The notes under the pieces are model-generated. The model saw only the letters and a program-made list of their open reading frames with translations. It did not search any database and had not been told where the DNA came from. This document shows positions 8,174 to 16,650 of a stretch of DNA of 64,000 nt, one piece after another. The position numbers were made by a program, and so were the translations under genes. The stretch comes from Haloferax marinisediminis (lineage in GTDB: Archaea > Halobacteriota > Halobacteria > Halobacteriales > Haloferacaceae), in contig NZ_WKJP01000001.1 of NCBI RefSeq assembly GCF_009674585.1, forward strand, positions 1,426,001 through 1,490,000. The letters are read 5' to 3'. The stretch's first letter is position 1. Each line of letters starts with the position of its first letter.

Positions 8174-8449
8174 TTATTCGAGGTGTTTTGTGATTTGTTC
8201 GAACGTGTCGCGGGAGTGTTCGAACTGGTCTGTCAGGAAGTACAGTTGCCCGTACTTTTCGCCACCTGCTTCGACGACGCCGTGCGACTCGAGGACGTCG
8301 AGGTGGTGTCGGATGGTCTTGTAGCCGACGTCGAGTTCGTCGGCGAGGCGGTTTGCATTCAACGGCTGGTCAGAGAGTGTCCGAATGATTCGGACCCGAT
8401 TCTCTCCGCCCCGTGTCGCCGTGAGTAGATACCAAAGCGCCTTCTCCAT
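8174..8449 (-). CDS. ArsR-type winged helix-turn-helix regulator
   Basis: 91 aa, little more than a DNA-binding domain. Helix NRVRIIRTLSDQPLNANRLADELDV leads into recognition helix GYKTIRHHLDVLESHGVVEAGG and a wing (GEKYGQLYFLTDQFE). There are no cysteine or histidine clusters for metal sensing. It is first in a two-gene unit with the small membrane protein. The wHTH signature is clear; the regulated genes are not known, but the shared element upstream of this gene and of the spondin lipoprotein makes both candidates. Confidence 0.9.
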   Translation of the reverse strand: MEKALWYLLTATRGGENRVRIIRTLSDQPLNANRLADELDVGYKTIRHHLDVLESHGVVEAGGEKYGQLYFLTDQFEHSRDTFEQITKHLE

Positions 8450-8559
8450 CGACTGCTCTTTCTACTGATTCGTCAGGAGTCGTAATATTCACACTGGTTT
8501 GATACGACACGTCGACAGTGATTCTCAGTGACCACGGTACATGAGGGTTGTTCCACTTC

Positions 8560-8570
8560 AGTACCAAATT
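8560..8570. promoter_or_regulatory. Copy 2 of the shared 11-bp element
   Basis: AGTACCAAATT, identical to 7800-7810, upstream of the winged-helix gene; the 3' extension TGG gives CCAAATTTGG, a 10-bp palindrome at 8563-8572 in this copy only. Confidence 0.35.
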
Positions 8571-8634
8571 TGGGGTGAGTTCCGCCGCGACGACCACTGA
8601 GTGAGGACACGACACCAGACGGACGCAAAGATGC

Positions 8635-8642
8635 GTTTAATC
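8635..8642 (+). promoter_or_regulatory. TATA-like box before the 53-aa ORF and MFS gene
   Basis: GTTTAATC, centred 22 nt before the ATG at 8660 and 28 nt before the in-frame ATG at 8666. This fits a leaderless start at one of them. Confidence 0.45.
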
Positions 8643-8659
8643 TCAGAGACGACCTCTAG

Positions 8660-8821
8660 ATGTACATGGATGAGCAACGTTGCACGTTCGTCACGAGCGG
8701 TGAAACCGTGTCGGGGGCACTGCGGCCCCGTTTCCGTGGCGGCGGCTCGCCAGTCACGACGTGGGAACTCGTGACCGCTGGGGGGAGTGGTGAATCCAAC
8801 CTCACGGGCAGGACGGTGTAA
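8660..8821 (+). CDS. Possible 53-aa leader or small protein upstream of an MFS gene
   Basis: The frame begins ATG TAC ATG (starts at 8660 or 8666) and ends in TAA only 2 nt before the MFS start codon. A TATA-like box is correctly spaced for a leaderless transcript. The product (MYMDEQRCTF ... GESNLTGRTV) has one Cys and a Gly/Ser/Thr-rich second half, no signal or membrane helix, and resembles nothing I know. Placement favours a real small gene coupled to the transporter; codon use is unremarkable, so chance remains possible. Confidence 0.4.
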   Translation: MYMDEQRCTFVTSGETVSGALRPRFRGGGSPVTTWELVTAGGSGESNLTGRTV

Positions 8822-8823
8822 GG

Positions 8824-10092
8824 ATGAACATACCGGCATTCCGTCGGTCCGAAGACGGTTCTGTGCCGTGGCAGAACCCAACTGTACAGGTCGTCCTCGC
8901 GAGCACGCTCCTCGCACCCCTGGGCGTGCCGCTGGTTGCTCCAGCGCTCCCCGTCATTCGCGACGTATTCGTGCTCACCGACGCCGAAGCGAGTCTCCTC
9001 GTGAGCGCGTACTTCCTCGTGGGCATCGTCGTCTCTCCGTTCGTCGGCCTCCTCGCCGACCGAATCGGCCGAAAGCGCGTCCTCATTCCCGCCCTGCTGG
9101 TCTTTAGTGTCGCCGGCCTCGCGTGCTACTTCGCACCCAACTACCTCGTGTTGCTCGGGTTGCGGGCGATTCAAGGAACCGCTGCAGCGGCACTGTTCGT
9201 CACGACGGTCACGGTCATCGGCGACGTGTTCGAAGGCGTTCAGCGAAACGCCGTCCTCGGAGCGAACATCGCCATTCTCTCCTTGGGTGCCGCTATCTTT
9301 CCCGTCCTCGGTGGGGCACTCGCCACGGTTGCGTGGAACACCCCATTCATCGCATACGCGTTCGGGTTCCCAGTGGCGCTGTTCGCGTACGTCGCGCTCG
9401 ACGAAACGGTGAAGAAGCCCAGTGAAGCGAGCGACGATGCACCAGTGAGCGACGATTCACCCGGCGAGGGCGAGCAATCCAGTGGGTACCTCAAGGGTGC
9501 GATTTCGGCGCTCACGATCGGAATGGGGGCACTGCTCACGACGGCGTTCCTCACGGAGTTCTTCCTGTTCGGTGCCCTCGTGACTGCACTCCCATTCTTG
9601 CTGACAGCAGTCTACGGTGTCGGTCCGCTCTACATTGGACTGGTGCTGATGGTCGCAGAGGCGGGAGCCATCGGCGCTGCGAGTGCGAACGGCCGGTTGG
9701 CACGGATATTCTCGAACGGGCGGATAATCACCCTCGGCTTCGTCTGTTATGCGCTCGCGCTGGCGGGTGTGTTCGTCGCTCCGTCGCCGACTCTCGTCAT
9801 CGCCTCGGTGCTGTTGTTCGGTGCTGGACTCGGACTCAGCATGCCCGCAGTCGATGCTGCGGTCAGCAACCGGGTCACCCAAGAGTACCGTGCAGGGCTC
9901 TTGGGCCTGCGCAATAGCACGACGTTCCTCGGTCGAGCGACTGGTCCCATCGTCTTCGCCGCGGCGGCGACTGCCGTGGGGTACCGCCCGCTGATGGGCA
10001 TCGCAGCAGTCGCCTTGGCCGGAGTCGCGCTGGTCGCCGCGATGACGACGCGAGGAACGGTCCCGCTTCAAGAGGCACAGACCGGGGTCTGA
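8824..10092 (+). CDS. Major facilitator superfamily transporter (DHA1-like exporter)
   Basis: 422 aa with about 12 membrane helices and a central cytoplasmic loop (residues about 195-220, rich in Ser/Asp/Glu). Motif A appears as GLLADRIGRKRVL between helices 2 and 3, and RAIQGTAAAALF in helix 4 is typical of drug/H+ antiporters. The substrate cannot be told from sequence. It follows the small ORF by 2 nt, so it may be translated by reinitiation or coupling. Confidence 0.88.
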   Translation: MNIPAFRRSEDGSVPWQNPTVQVVLASTLLAPLGVPLVAPALPVIRDVFVLTDAEASLLVSAYFLVGIVVSPFVGLLADRIGRKRVLIPALLVFSVAGLACYFAPNYLVLLGLRAIQGTAAAALFVTTVTVIGDVFEGVQRNAVLGANIAILSLGAAIFPVLGGALATVAWNTPFIAYAFGFPVALFAYVALDETVKKPSEASDDAPVSDDSPGEGEQSSGYLKGAISALTIGMGALLTTAFLTEFFLFGALVTALPFLLTAVYGVGPLYIGLVLMVAEAGAIGAASANGRLARIFSNGRIITLGFVCYALALAGVFVAPSPTLVIASVLLFGAGLGLSMPAVDAAVSNRVTQEYRAGLLGLRNSTTFLGRATGPIVFAAAATAVGYRPLMGIAAVALAGVALVAAMTTRGTVPLQEAQTGV

Positions 10093-10230
10093 TTCTCCCA
10101 CTGTCCGTCACCAACGAGTCCGATTCGTCACGGCGTGGTGTGTCTGGAACCGAGCGCGGAACTGCAAACCGGCAGGAGATGCCGACAGTGGCAGTAAGTG
10201 ATATGTAAGTGGAGTCCTTGCAAAATTCGT

Positions 10231-10380
10231 ATGGACGCCCCCGACGGAGACGCGTGTCGCATCGAGGCCCCGAAAGGCCGCCCGTGTCCCTACTGTGGGG
10301 CATCGATGAATCATCGCCATTGCAAATACATCTGCCCGGAACACGGCGTCGTCTACGACTGTAGCGACACGTTCTGGTAG
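10231..10380 (+). CDS. Small CPxCG-type zinc finger protein
   Basis: 49 aa. CPYCGAS at residues 19-22 and a second cluster (HRHCKYICPEHG) offer Cys/His ligands for one or two zinc ions. Such mini-proteins are common in haloarchaea and several are known to be expressed and functional, mostly with unknown partners. The ATG at 10231 follows an AT-rich stretch (GATATGTAAG) about 25 nt upstream. It stands alone between the MFS gene and crtB, on the same strand. Confidence 0.8.
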   Translation: MDAPDGDACRIEAPKGRPCPYCGASMNHRHCKYICPEHGVVYDCSDTFW

Positions 10381-10560
10381 TGATGGCTGACACATCCCTC
10401 TCACCGAGTCACCACTGCTATGTCGGTGGGTTTTCTGGGGGATTCCGCCGTGGCGGCAAGTGTTATGTCGACACAGACCCATTGATTGGTTGAGACCACT
10501 TGCGGCCTCCCGGCCTTTTCTCGCTCACGAGACACAAGACGGTCACGCGAACATGAAACG

Positions 10561-11580
10561 ATGCTAAACGAATCACAGGTTGAAGCCGGAAAAGAGATAC
10601 AACAGCGAACGGGGAAGACGTTCTACTTCGCCACGCGACTCCTCCCGGAGCGCGTCAGGCACGCGACGTACGTCCTCTATGCGTTCTTCCGTGTTGCCGA
10701 CGAGGTCGTCGATGCCGAAGAGACGGCCCCACCAGAGCAACAGCGTCAGCGACTCGAACGACTTCGAGCCGAAGCACTCGGAGAAGTCGACACGGACGAC
10801 CCCGTCTTATCCGCGTTCGCAGAGCTCCGGGAACGATACGGCATCGACCCCGAGGACGTGAACGTCTTCATCGACGCGATGGAGTCCGACATCGACAAGG
10901 ACCATTACGCCACCTACGAGGAGTTAGAGACCTACATGGACGGGTCGGCATCGGCAGTCGGGCGGATGATGACGTCCGTGATGCGGCCGAACGACCCCGA
11001 GGCAGCGCTTCCACACGCGACGGCACTCGGTCAGGCGTTCCAGATGTCGAACTTCCTTCGTGACGTCGGCGAAGACGTCGTCGAGCGTGACCGCGTCTAC
11101 CTCCCACAGACGTCGCTGGAGCGCCACGGCGTCGACGTCGACCAGATTCTCGCCCTCGACTTCGACGAGTGTGTCGCGGCCGTGATGCAAGACGAACTCC
11201 GGCGGACGGAGTCGCTCTACCGCGATGGTGTCGCAGGAATCGAACACCTTCCCGCAGACTGTCAGTTCCCGGTGTTGCTCTCGGCGGTGCTCTACGCCGA
11301 CCATCACCGGTCGATTCGAAACCTTGGATACGACACCATCTCCGAGACTCCCGAGTTGAGCTTCGCACGGAAGGTCGCCCTCCTCGCTAAGACAGCGGCG
11401 TACTGGGCCGTCTGGCGCGACCCTGTCGCGGTGTTCAAGGCCGTCAGCGTCGTTCCGTACCCAGACGACGAGGAGTTCGACGCCGACTTCGGGCCCGGTT
11501 CGACCCCCACCCGCAACCCACAAAACCGTGGTCGTGTCTCCGGGTGGCTTCGCTCGCTGAACCGCTGGGGTTCAGATTAG
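10561..11580 (+). CDS. crtB: Phytoene synthase
   Basis: 339 aa. Condenses two geranylgeranyl diphosphates into phytoene, the first carotenoid-specific step. The trans-isoprenyl diphosphate synthase fold is plain: FYFATRLLPERVRHATYVLYAFFRVADEVVD with the first Asp-rich motif, YMDGSASAVGRMM, and NFLRDVGEDVVERDRVYLP with the second Asp-rich motif. ATG 10561 starts the conserved region; an upstream in-frame extension of 25 residues is arginine/serine-rich and not family-like. It is separated from the cruF-lyeJ-crtD operon by a histidine kinase gene on the other strand. Confidence 0.96.
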   Translation: MLNESQVEAGKEIQQRTGKTFYFATRLLPERVRHATYVLYAFFRVADEVVDAEETAPPEQQRQRLERLRAEALGEVDTDDPVLSAFAELRERYGIDPEDVNVFIDAMESDIDKDHYATYEELETYMDGSASAVGRMMTSVMRPNDPEAALPHATALGQAFQMSNFLRDVGEDVVERDRVYLPQTSLERHGVDVDQILALDFDECVAAVMQDELRRTESLYRDGVAGIEHLPADCQFPVLLSAVLYADHHRSIRNLGYDTISETPELSFARKVALLAKTAAYWAVWRDPVAVFKAVSVVPYPDDEEFDADFGPGSTPTRNPQNRGRVSGWLRSLNRWGSD

Positions 11581-11624
11581 TCGTCGTTTCGTGTGCTGTC
11601 TTGATTCTATCCGGTGAGGCTCAA

Positions 11625-13199
11625 TTACGCCCCGATTTTGGGTGGCGCAGGAAGAAGAACCGCTACCGTCGAACCACCCGTGTCTCTGCTCGTAATCGAG
11701 ACGTCTCCCCCCAACTGTGTAACGACCCAGTGAACAGTCCAGAGACCCATCCCACTCCCATGTGTTAGTGCGGTCTCTTTACCCTGTTTTAGAATCTCTT
11801 GTTCAGTCTCCGGGATTCCCGGCCCGTCATCTTTGACAGTAATCACGACCCGTTCGGTGGAGACTCGTCTCGTCGCTAATTCGACTGTCGGCGATTCTCG
11901 GTCGTTGTGTACAATCGCATTGTGGACGAGTTCGTCGAGTGCGAGGCGTAGTGACCCCTGGTCTCCGAAAATCTGCGCTTCTCCACCGACGACGTTAATC
12001 TCCGAGTGAGGGTGTTTTCGCTGGTAGGTCGTCTGTAGCTGCGACAAGGTATCGTGCACTGGAATCGCACGCTGTTCGACCTCGTTTTCCATCACCTGCT
12101 CGAACGCTCGTGCCTTCTCACCAGTCGACATGAGGTCCTCGGCGTTCTCGATGATACGCTCTGTCATCCGTACCGCAGACTGCGTCTCAAATTCGTCCAC
12201 TGCAGAGACTGTCTGGGTGAGCGCCGCCAGTTCCGAGCGGATTCCAGCGGTCGTCTCGGAGAGGTCATCGAACACATCGAGAAGATGTGTTAGGTCACCG
12301 TCTGCCATCGACGCGTGTTCGAGTTCCTCGAGGTCGTTTTGCAGTTTGTTTGCGTACCCTGTGACGACGTTGAGGTTGTTCCGCAGGTTGTGGCGTAACA
12401 CCCTGTTGAGGACCATCAGTCGTTCTTCGTGCTCTTTTCGAGCCGAAATATCACGAACTGCGCCGCGAACAGTGTCGGTGCCCTCGACGGCCTCTCCCCG
12501 TAATTGAACCCACCGCTTTCGCCCCTTCGCGGTGATGATTCGAAGTTCCACGTTGAACGATTCACCACTCTGTCGAGCCCTCTCGACTGCGTCTTCTAGC
12601 AGTTCACGGTCGTCGTCGTGAACGAACGCCACGACGTCACGAATCGTGAGTTCCTCCTCGTTGGGAACGTCGAGAAGTTGTCTCGCTCCGTCAGTCACGC
12701 TGATTGCACGCGGCTCAAAATTGAGTTCCCACCCGCCAACGTCGGCTAACTGCTCGGTCCGTTCGAGTCGGTCTCGACTTCGCTCCAGTTGTTCTTGGTA
12801 GTCGCGGGTCTCCGTGATATCTCGGACAATCTCCGCGAACCCATTGAGAGTCCCGCTTTCGTCGTACAGTGCGCGAATCGTGACTTGTGCCCATATCTGT
12901 GACCCGTCTTTTCGAACACGCCACCCCTTCTCCTCGTAGCTTCCGTCGCGCTCTGCAAGTGAGAGCGCTCTCTCGGGAGCGTCACTGTCAGAGTCGTCCA
13001 GATAGAAGACCGAAAAATGGGTGCCTAAAATCTCGTCACGCTCGTATCCCTTTATTCGCTCTGCACCCTCGTTCCAACTCGCCACGTTCCCATTGGAATC
13101 GAGGAGGAATATCGCGTACTCCGTCACTTCTTGGAAGAACTCTTGAACGATAGTGCCCGCGTACACCGGGTCGCTGGAATTCTCCCGAGGCCCGGCCAT
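11625..13199 (-). CDS. PAS-PAS sensor histidine kinase
   Basis: 524 aa without membrane helices, so cytosolic. Two PAS domains (about 20-135 and 150-255) precede the phosphoacceptor helix with His270 in RVLRHNLRNNLNVVTGYA, a spelling typical of haloarchaeal kinases. The ATPase domain has the N box around Asn427 (LVHNAIVHN), DDGPGIP at 457-463 and GSGMGL at 481-486. No receiver domain and no adjacent response regulator. It is convergent with crtB and upstream of cruF on the same strand side, so a link with pigment control is only positional. ATG 13199 was chosen over a GTG two codons upstream. A perfect 14-bp palindrome lies in its promoter. Confidence 0.92.
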   Translation of the reverse strand: MAGPRENSSDPVYAGTIVQEFFQEVTEYAIFLLDSNGNVASWNEGAERIKGYERDEILGTHFSVFYLDDSDSDAPERALSLAERDGSYEEKGWRVRKDGSQIWAQVTIRALYDESGTLNGFAEIVRDITETRDYQEQLERSRDRLERTEQLADVGGWELNFEPRAISVTDGARQLLDVPNEEELTIRDVVAFVHDDDRELLEDAVERARQSGESFNVELRIITAKGRKRWVQLRGEAVEGTDTVRGAVRDISARKEHEERLMVLNRVLRHNLRNNLNVVTGYANKLQNDLEELEHASMADGDLTHLLDVFDDLSETTAGIRSELAALTQTVSAVDEFETQSAVRMTERIIENAEDLMSTGEKARAFEQVMENEVEQRAIPVHDTLSQLQTTYQRKHPHSEINVVGGEAQIFGDQGSLRLALDELVHNAIVHNDRESPTVELATRRVSTERVVITVKDDGPGIPETEQEILKQGKETALTHGSGMGLWTVHWVVTQLGGDVSITSRDTGGSTVAVLLPAPPKIGA

Positions 13200-13210
13200 T
13201 ATCACAAATA

Positions 13211-13224
13211 TACCAGTACTGGTA
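13211..13224. promoter_or_regulatory. Perfect 14-bp palindrome before the histidine kinase
   Basis: TACCAGTACTGGTA equals its own reverse complement. It ends 12 bp upstream of the kinase ATG and overlaps or abuts a TATA-like CTTATCTA (minus strand, 13221-13228). Position and symmetry suggest an operator for a dimeric repressor. Confidence 0.5.
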
Positions 13225-13311
13225 GATAAGTTCGACCGTTCTCCACAGAGGCCGTGAACCCGTGCAGTCTACAGACGAGAGTTAGAAGTGAGTGCCGCTA
13301 TTTGGCGACGG

Positions 13312-14187
13312 TCACGACTGCCACGGGAGCCGCCGTGGAATCCGGAGCAAGCTGGAGTCGAAGCGCTCGGTTCGAAGCAGACCGACACCGAAGAGACCGG
13401 CGACCACGACGGGTGCCCAGTTGCCGAACCACGCGTTGATGCCACCCCAGAGGATGACGAAACTCACCAGGTCGTCGAGCATGAACTCGGTCTCAGCCAG
13501 CCGAGTGAGAAGCGCCTCGCGGTCGAATCCCCAGTCGAGGAGCACGACGGCGATGGTCGCGCTGATGACCCAGCCGGCGTAGTTCGACAGTGGGACGCCG
13601 TAGAAGAGGAGCGTGCCCTCGCCGAGTCGGTAGTACTCCCAGAACCCAAGTGAGACGGCGCCGGGGTCGAGCACGACGTCCATGGCGAGAACCATCACGA
13701 TGACCGTGATGAGCCGAACTGCGGTGTTTCGGGCACGGTCGCCCAACAACAGGAGACACAGCAAGTAGGCGTTCATCACGAGCGGGATGAAGAACACCGG
13801 GAGGCCGATTGGGACGCCAGCCACGGTCGGGCCGAGGTCGACACCGTAGAAGAACCACCCGTAGGGCCATCCGGTCGTGATACCGGTGTACTCGATGACG
13901 TACGCATACGCCGTGAGTGCGCCGACGGCGACTGCCGCGCGACGGGTCACCAGTGGCAAGACGCCGACGATAAGCGGCGAACGCATCACCAGCGTCCCGA
14001 AGAGTATCAAGAACGCGTTGAACGCGATCGGTTCGGGCATCCACGCCATCGCACTCGCGATGAGCAACACAGCGCCGTTCAGGGGGAAGAACACCGAGAT
14101 AGTAAACCGGTTGTCGCGCACGAGTTCGTCGAACGCGAGTTCGACCTCTTGGCGCGTCCGAGGAAGGGTCGTTCGCAGGTCAGCCAT
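13312..14187 (-). CDS. cruF: Bisanhydrobacterioruberin hydratase
   Basis: 291 aa polytopic membrane protein with about seven to eight helices. It belongs to the CruF carotenoid hydratase family: YVIEYTGITTGWPYGWFFYG, then VLDPGAVSLGFWEYY and PLSNYAGWVISA are typical. It adds water to the terminal double bonds of bisanhydrobacterioruberin to give bacterioruberin, the C50 red pigment of haloarchaeal membranes. It overlaps the 3' end of lyeJ by 8 nt and is last in the crtD-lyeJ-cruF operon. Confidence 0.93.
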   Translation of the reverse strand: MADLRTTLPRTRQEVELAFDELVRDNRFTISVFFPLNGAVLLIASAMAWMPEPIAFNAFLILFGTLVMRSPLIVGVLPLVTRRAAVAVGALTAYAYVIEYTGITTGWPYGWFFYGVDLGPTVAGVPIGLPVFFIPLVMNAYLLCLLLLGDRARNTAVRLITVIVMVLAMDVVLDPGAVSLGFWEYYRLGEGTLLFYGVPLSNYAGWVISATIAVVLLDWGFDREALLTRLAETEFMLDDLVSFVILWGGINAWFGNWAPVVVAGLFGVGLLRTERFDSSLLRIPRRLPWQS

Positions 14188-15058
14188 TCACGATACCCCA
14201 GAGTGCTCCGAAGGTGATGAGCATGCCGACGATTGTATTCAAGACGGGATACCACCAGTAGGCTTCGTCTACGTCGACACCAGAGAAGGCGATACCGAGG
14301 ACGACCACTGGATAGGCACCCAAGAGCGCACCGAGACGCACGTCCACGAGGGCGAACGCGACGGCCGCGAGACCCCACGTCACGGCGCAGTACGCGTACG
14401 TCCATCGCGCGCCGAGGAACGTCGCTGTCGTCTGAATTCCGGCCGCTCGGTCAGGGTCGATATCGGGAATCGCAGAGAACGTGTGCATCCCCATCGTCCA
14501 GAGCCACGCTCCTGCAATCGCGAGGAGCGGTGGGTTCACACCTGCAATCGTCGCGTAGGCGGCCACGCCGGGGAGGATGTAGAGGCCGTTCGAGATGGAG
14601 TCGAGAAACGGGGTCGTCTTGAACCGGAACGGTGGCGCGCTGTACTCGACGGCGAGGAAGAAGTGTGCGACCAGCCACGGCCACGCGACTGACGGTGTGA
14701 ACGCGAATAGACCGAGTCCGAGGACGCCGCTCCCGACGACGACAGCCCGATTCACTGGGTCGCCGCGCCAGCGTGCCTCTCGGTCGTCTTTCTTCGGATT
14801 GGCCTCGTCGACGTCCACGTCGAACACGTCGTTGACGCCGTAGAGAAACACGTTCGCCGGGACGAGGAAGTACGCGACCAAGACGAGCGCCTCGGGTGAG
14901 AACAGGTCCGAGAGATTCGTCGCGGCGGCCGCGATACCGACGAGGACCGGCCCGGCGAGGTAGAGCCAAAAGCGTGGCCGCGAGAGGACGAACAGGTAGC
15001 TGAGTCGGTCTCGCAGTCCGCCGTCCATCGCGGAACCCGCCGCCATATCGGTCGTCAT
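14180..15058 (-). CDS. lyeJ: Lycopene elongase / 1,2-hydratase
   Basis: 292 aa UbiA-superfamily prenyltransferase. The first Asp-rich motif is NDVFDVDVDEANPKK, and the second is SAIPDIDPDRAAGIQTTA; about nine membrane helices surround them. The enzyme adds C5 units and water to lycopene ends on the way to C50 bacterioruberin. It starts inside the stop codon of crtD (ATGA overlap, 15055-15058), which argues for translational coupling. ATG 15058 is preferred over a start 17 codons upstream within crtD. Confidence 0.93.
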   Translation of the reverse strand: MTTDMAAGSAMDGGLRDRLSYLFVLSRPRFWLYLAGPVLVGIAAAATNLSDLFSPEALVLVAYFLVPANVFLYGVNDVFDVDVDEANPKKDDREARWRGDPVNRAVVVGSGVLGLGLFAFTPSVAWPWLVAHFFLAVEYSAPPFRFKTTPFLDSISNGLYILPGVAAYATIAGVNPPLLAIAGAWLWTMGMHTFSAIPDIDPDRAAGIQTTATFLGARWTYAYCAVTWGLAAVAFALVDVRLGALLGAYPVVVLGIAFSGVDVDEAYWWYPVLNTIVGMLITFGALWGIVNG

Positions 15059-16557
15059 CGTGCGTCTTCGGCCATCTCCTCTGCGGTGAGTTGTCCGCTG
15101 ATGAGACACATGGGGACGCCGATGCCGGGTGTCGTGAACGACCCCGTGAAGTAGAGGCCGTCGACCTTCTTCGAGGCGTGTGGCGGTCGAAGGAGCGCAG
15201 TCTGTCTGAGCGTGTGTGCGAGACCGAGTGCAGTGCCTTTCGTGCTGTTGTAACGCTCGGCGAAGTCGTTCACACAGAACGACTCTTCGACGACGATTCG
15301 GTCTCGGAGGTCGACACCCGTGTTCTCGGCGATGTCGTCGAGGACGAGGTCACGGTACGACTGGCGAATCTCCGGTGTGTCTTCGAGGCCCGCAGCGATG
15401 GGGACGAGTGCGAAGAGGTTACTGTGGCCGTCGGGTGCGACGGTGTCGTCCGTCTTCGAAGGGACACAGAGGTAGTACGCTGGGTCTTCGGGCCACGCCG
15501 GCCTGTCGAAGATGTGCTCGAAGTGGTCGTCCCACTGGGTCGGCAAGACGAGCGTGTGGTGGGCGAGTTCTTCGACGTCGCCTTCGACACCGAGGTAGAG
15601 GAGAAACGCCGAGGGCGCGTACGTTCGGGATTCCCAGTAGTCGGCGTCGTACTGTCGCTTCTCAGGTGGGAGGAGTTCCTGTTCCGTGTGGGCGTAATCG
15701 GCGTCGCTCACGACCTGGTCACAGAGGAACTCGCGTCCGTCTTCGGTTCGGACGGCGAATCCACCGCGTCGACCAGCGATTTCGGCCACCGGCGAGTCCG
15801 TGTGGAACTCGACGCCGAGTTCCTCTGCGAGTGAGACCATCGCGTCGACGACGCCCGCGAGGCCGCCGTCGGGGTAGTACACGCCCATGTTGAAGTCGAC
15901 GTGACTCATGAGGTTGTAGAGCGCCGGCGTGTTGTCTGGCGCGCCACCGAGGAACACCAGCGTGTACTGCATTATCTGCTGGAGTTTAGGGTGGTTGAAG
16001 TACCGTTCGACGTGGTCTTGCATCGACCCGACGAGCGAGAGGCCCCACGCGTTTTTGGCCACGTCGAGGTCGATGTAGTCTCGGAGGTTGGGGCGGTCCT
16101 CGTAGACGAAGTGTTCCATCCCGATGCGGTAGTTCCGCTCGGACTTCCGGAGGTACTCGTCGAACTTCTCGCCCGCGCCGGGTTCGTACGACTCGAAGAC
16201 GTCCTTGTTCGCCTCGATGTCGGGGAGCATGTCCACCTGGTCGCCGTCTTTGAAGAAGATGCGATAGTGCGGGTCGAGACGAGTGAGGCCGTAGTAGTCC
16301 GAGGGGCGTTTCCCGAAGTGTGCGAAGAATCGCTCGAACACGTCGGGCATCAGGTACCACGACGGACCCATGTCGAATCGGAACCCATCGCGTTCGAGCG
16401 TACTGGCTCGGCCACCGAGTTGTTCGTTCTTTTCCAACAGCGTCACGTCAGCGCCGGCGTCGGCGAGATAGCACGCTGTCGAGAGACCGCCGAACCCACC
16501 GCCAACGACGACGACCGACTCGCCAGCGAGAGAATCGAGGTCCGAGACAGAATTCAT
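15055..16557 (-). CDS. crtD: Carotenoid 3,4-desaturase (CrtI family)
   Basis: 500 aa FAD-dependent carotenoid desaturase. The dinucleotide fold starts at residue 15 (VVVVGGGFGGL, then LLEKNEQLGGRAST), and the C-terminal FAD-binding segment reads LYFTGSFTTPGIGVPM. As first gene of an operon with lyeJ and cruF it is best read as the desaturase acting on the hydrated C45/C50 intermediates, rather than the phytoene desaturase, which must lie elsewhere. ATG 16557 starts the conserved N-terminus. It is divergent from an SDR gene 93 bp away. Confidence 0.9.
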   Translation of the reverse strand: MNSVSDLDSLAGESVVVVGGGFGGLSTACYLADAGADVTLLEKNEQLGGRASTLERDGFRFDMGPSWYLMPDVFERFFAHFGKRPSDYYGLTRLDPHYRIFFKDGDQVDMLPDIEANKDVFESYEPGAGEKFDEYLRKSERNYRIGMEHFVYEDRPNLRDYIDLDVAKNAWGLSLVGSMQDHVERYFNHPKLQQIMQYTLVFLGGAPDNTPALYNLMSHVDFNMGVYYPDGGLAGVVDAMVSLAEELGVEFHTDSPVAEIAGRRGGFAVRTEDGREFLCDQVVSDADYAHTEQELLPPEKRQYDADYWESRTYAPSAFLLYLGVEGDVEELAHHTLVLPTQWDDHFEHIFDRPAWPEDPAYYLCVPSKTDDTVAPDGHSNLFALVPIAAGLEDTPEIRQSYRDLVLDDIAENTGVDLRDRIVVEESFCVNDFAERYNSTKGTALGLAHTLRQTALLRPPHASKKVDGLYFTGSFTTPGIGVPMCLISGQLTAEEMAEDAR

Positions 16558-16622
16558 ACAGTCTTGTAAGAACGTCAAGGACATAAATCGACTGACCAAA
16601 TCGGTATCCGACGCAGGTATCT

Positions 16623-16642
16623 TTAGGACCAGTCCGTCCTAA
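16623..16642. promoter_or_regulatory. 7-bp inverted repeat between crtD and an SDR gene
   Basis: TTAGGAC and GTCCTAA are exact reverse complements separated by 6 bp (CAGTCC). The element ends 8 bp before the SDR start codon and about 66 bp upstream of the crtD start. A dimeric regulator bound here could block the SDR gene and might affect the divergent carotenoid operon. Confidence 0.5.
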
Positions 16643-16650
16643 CGAGGCAC

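Noticed and set aside
12887-13153. Short plus-strand frame antisense to the kinase PAS domain
   Set aside because: No promoter, no protein-like pattern; fully inside the kinase gene.
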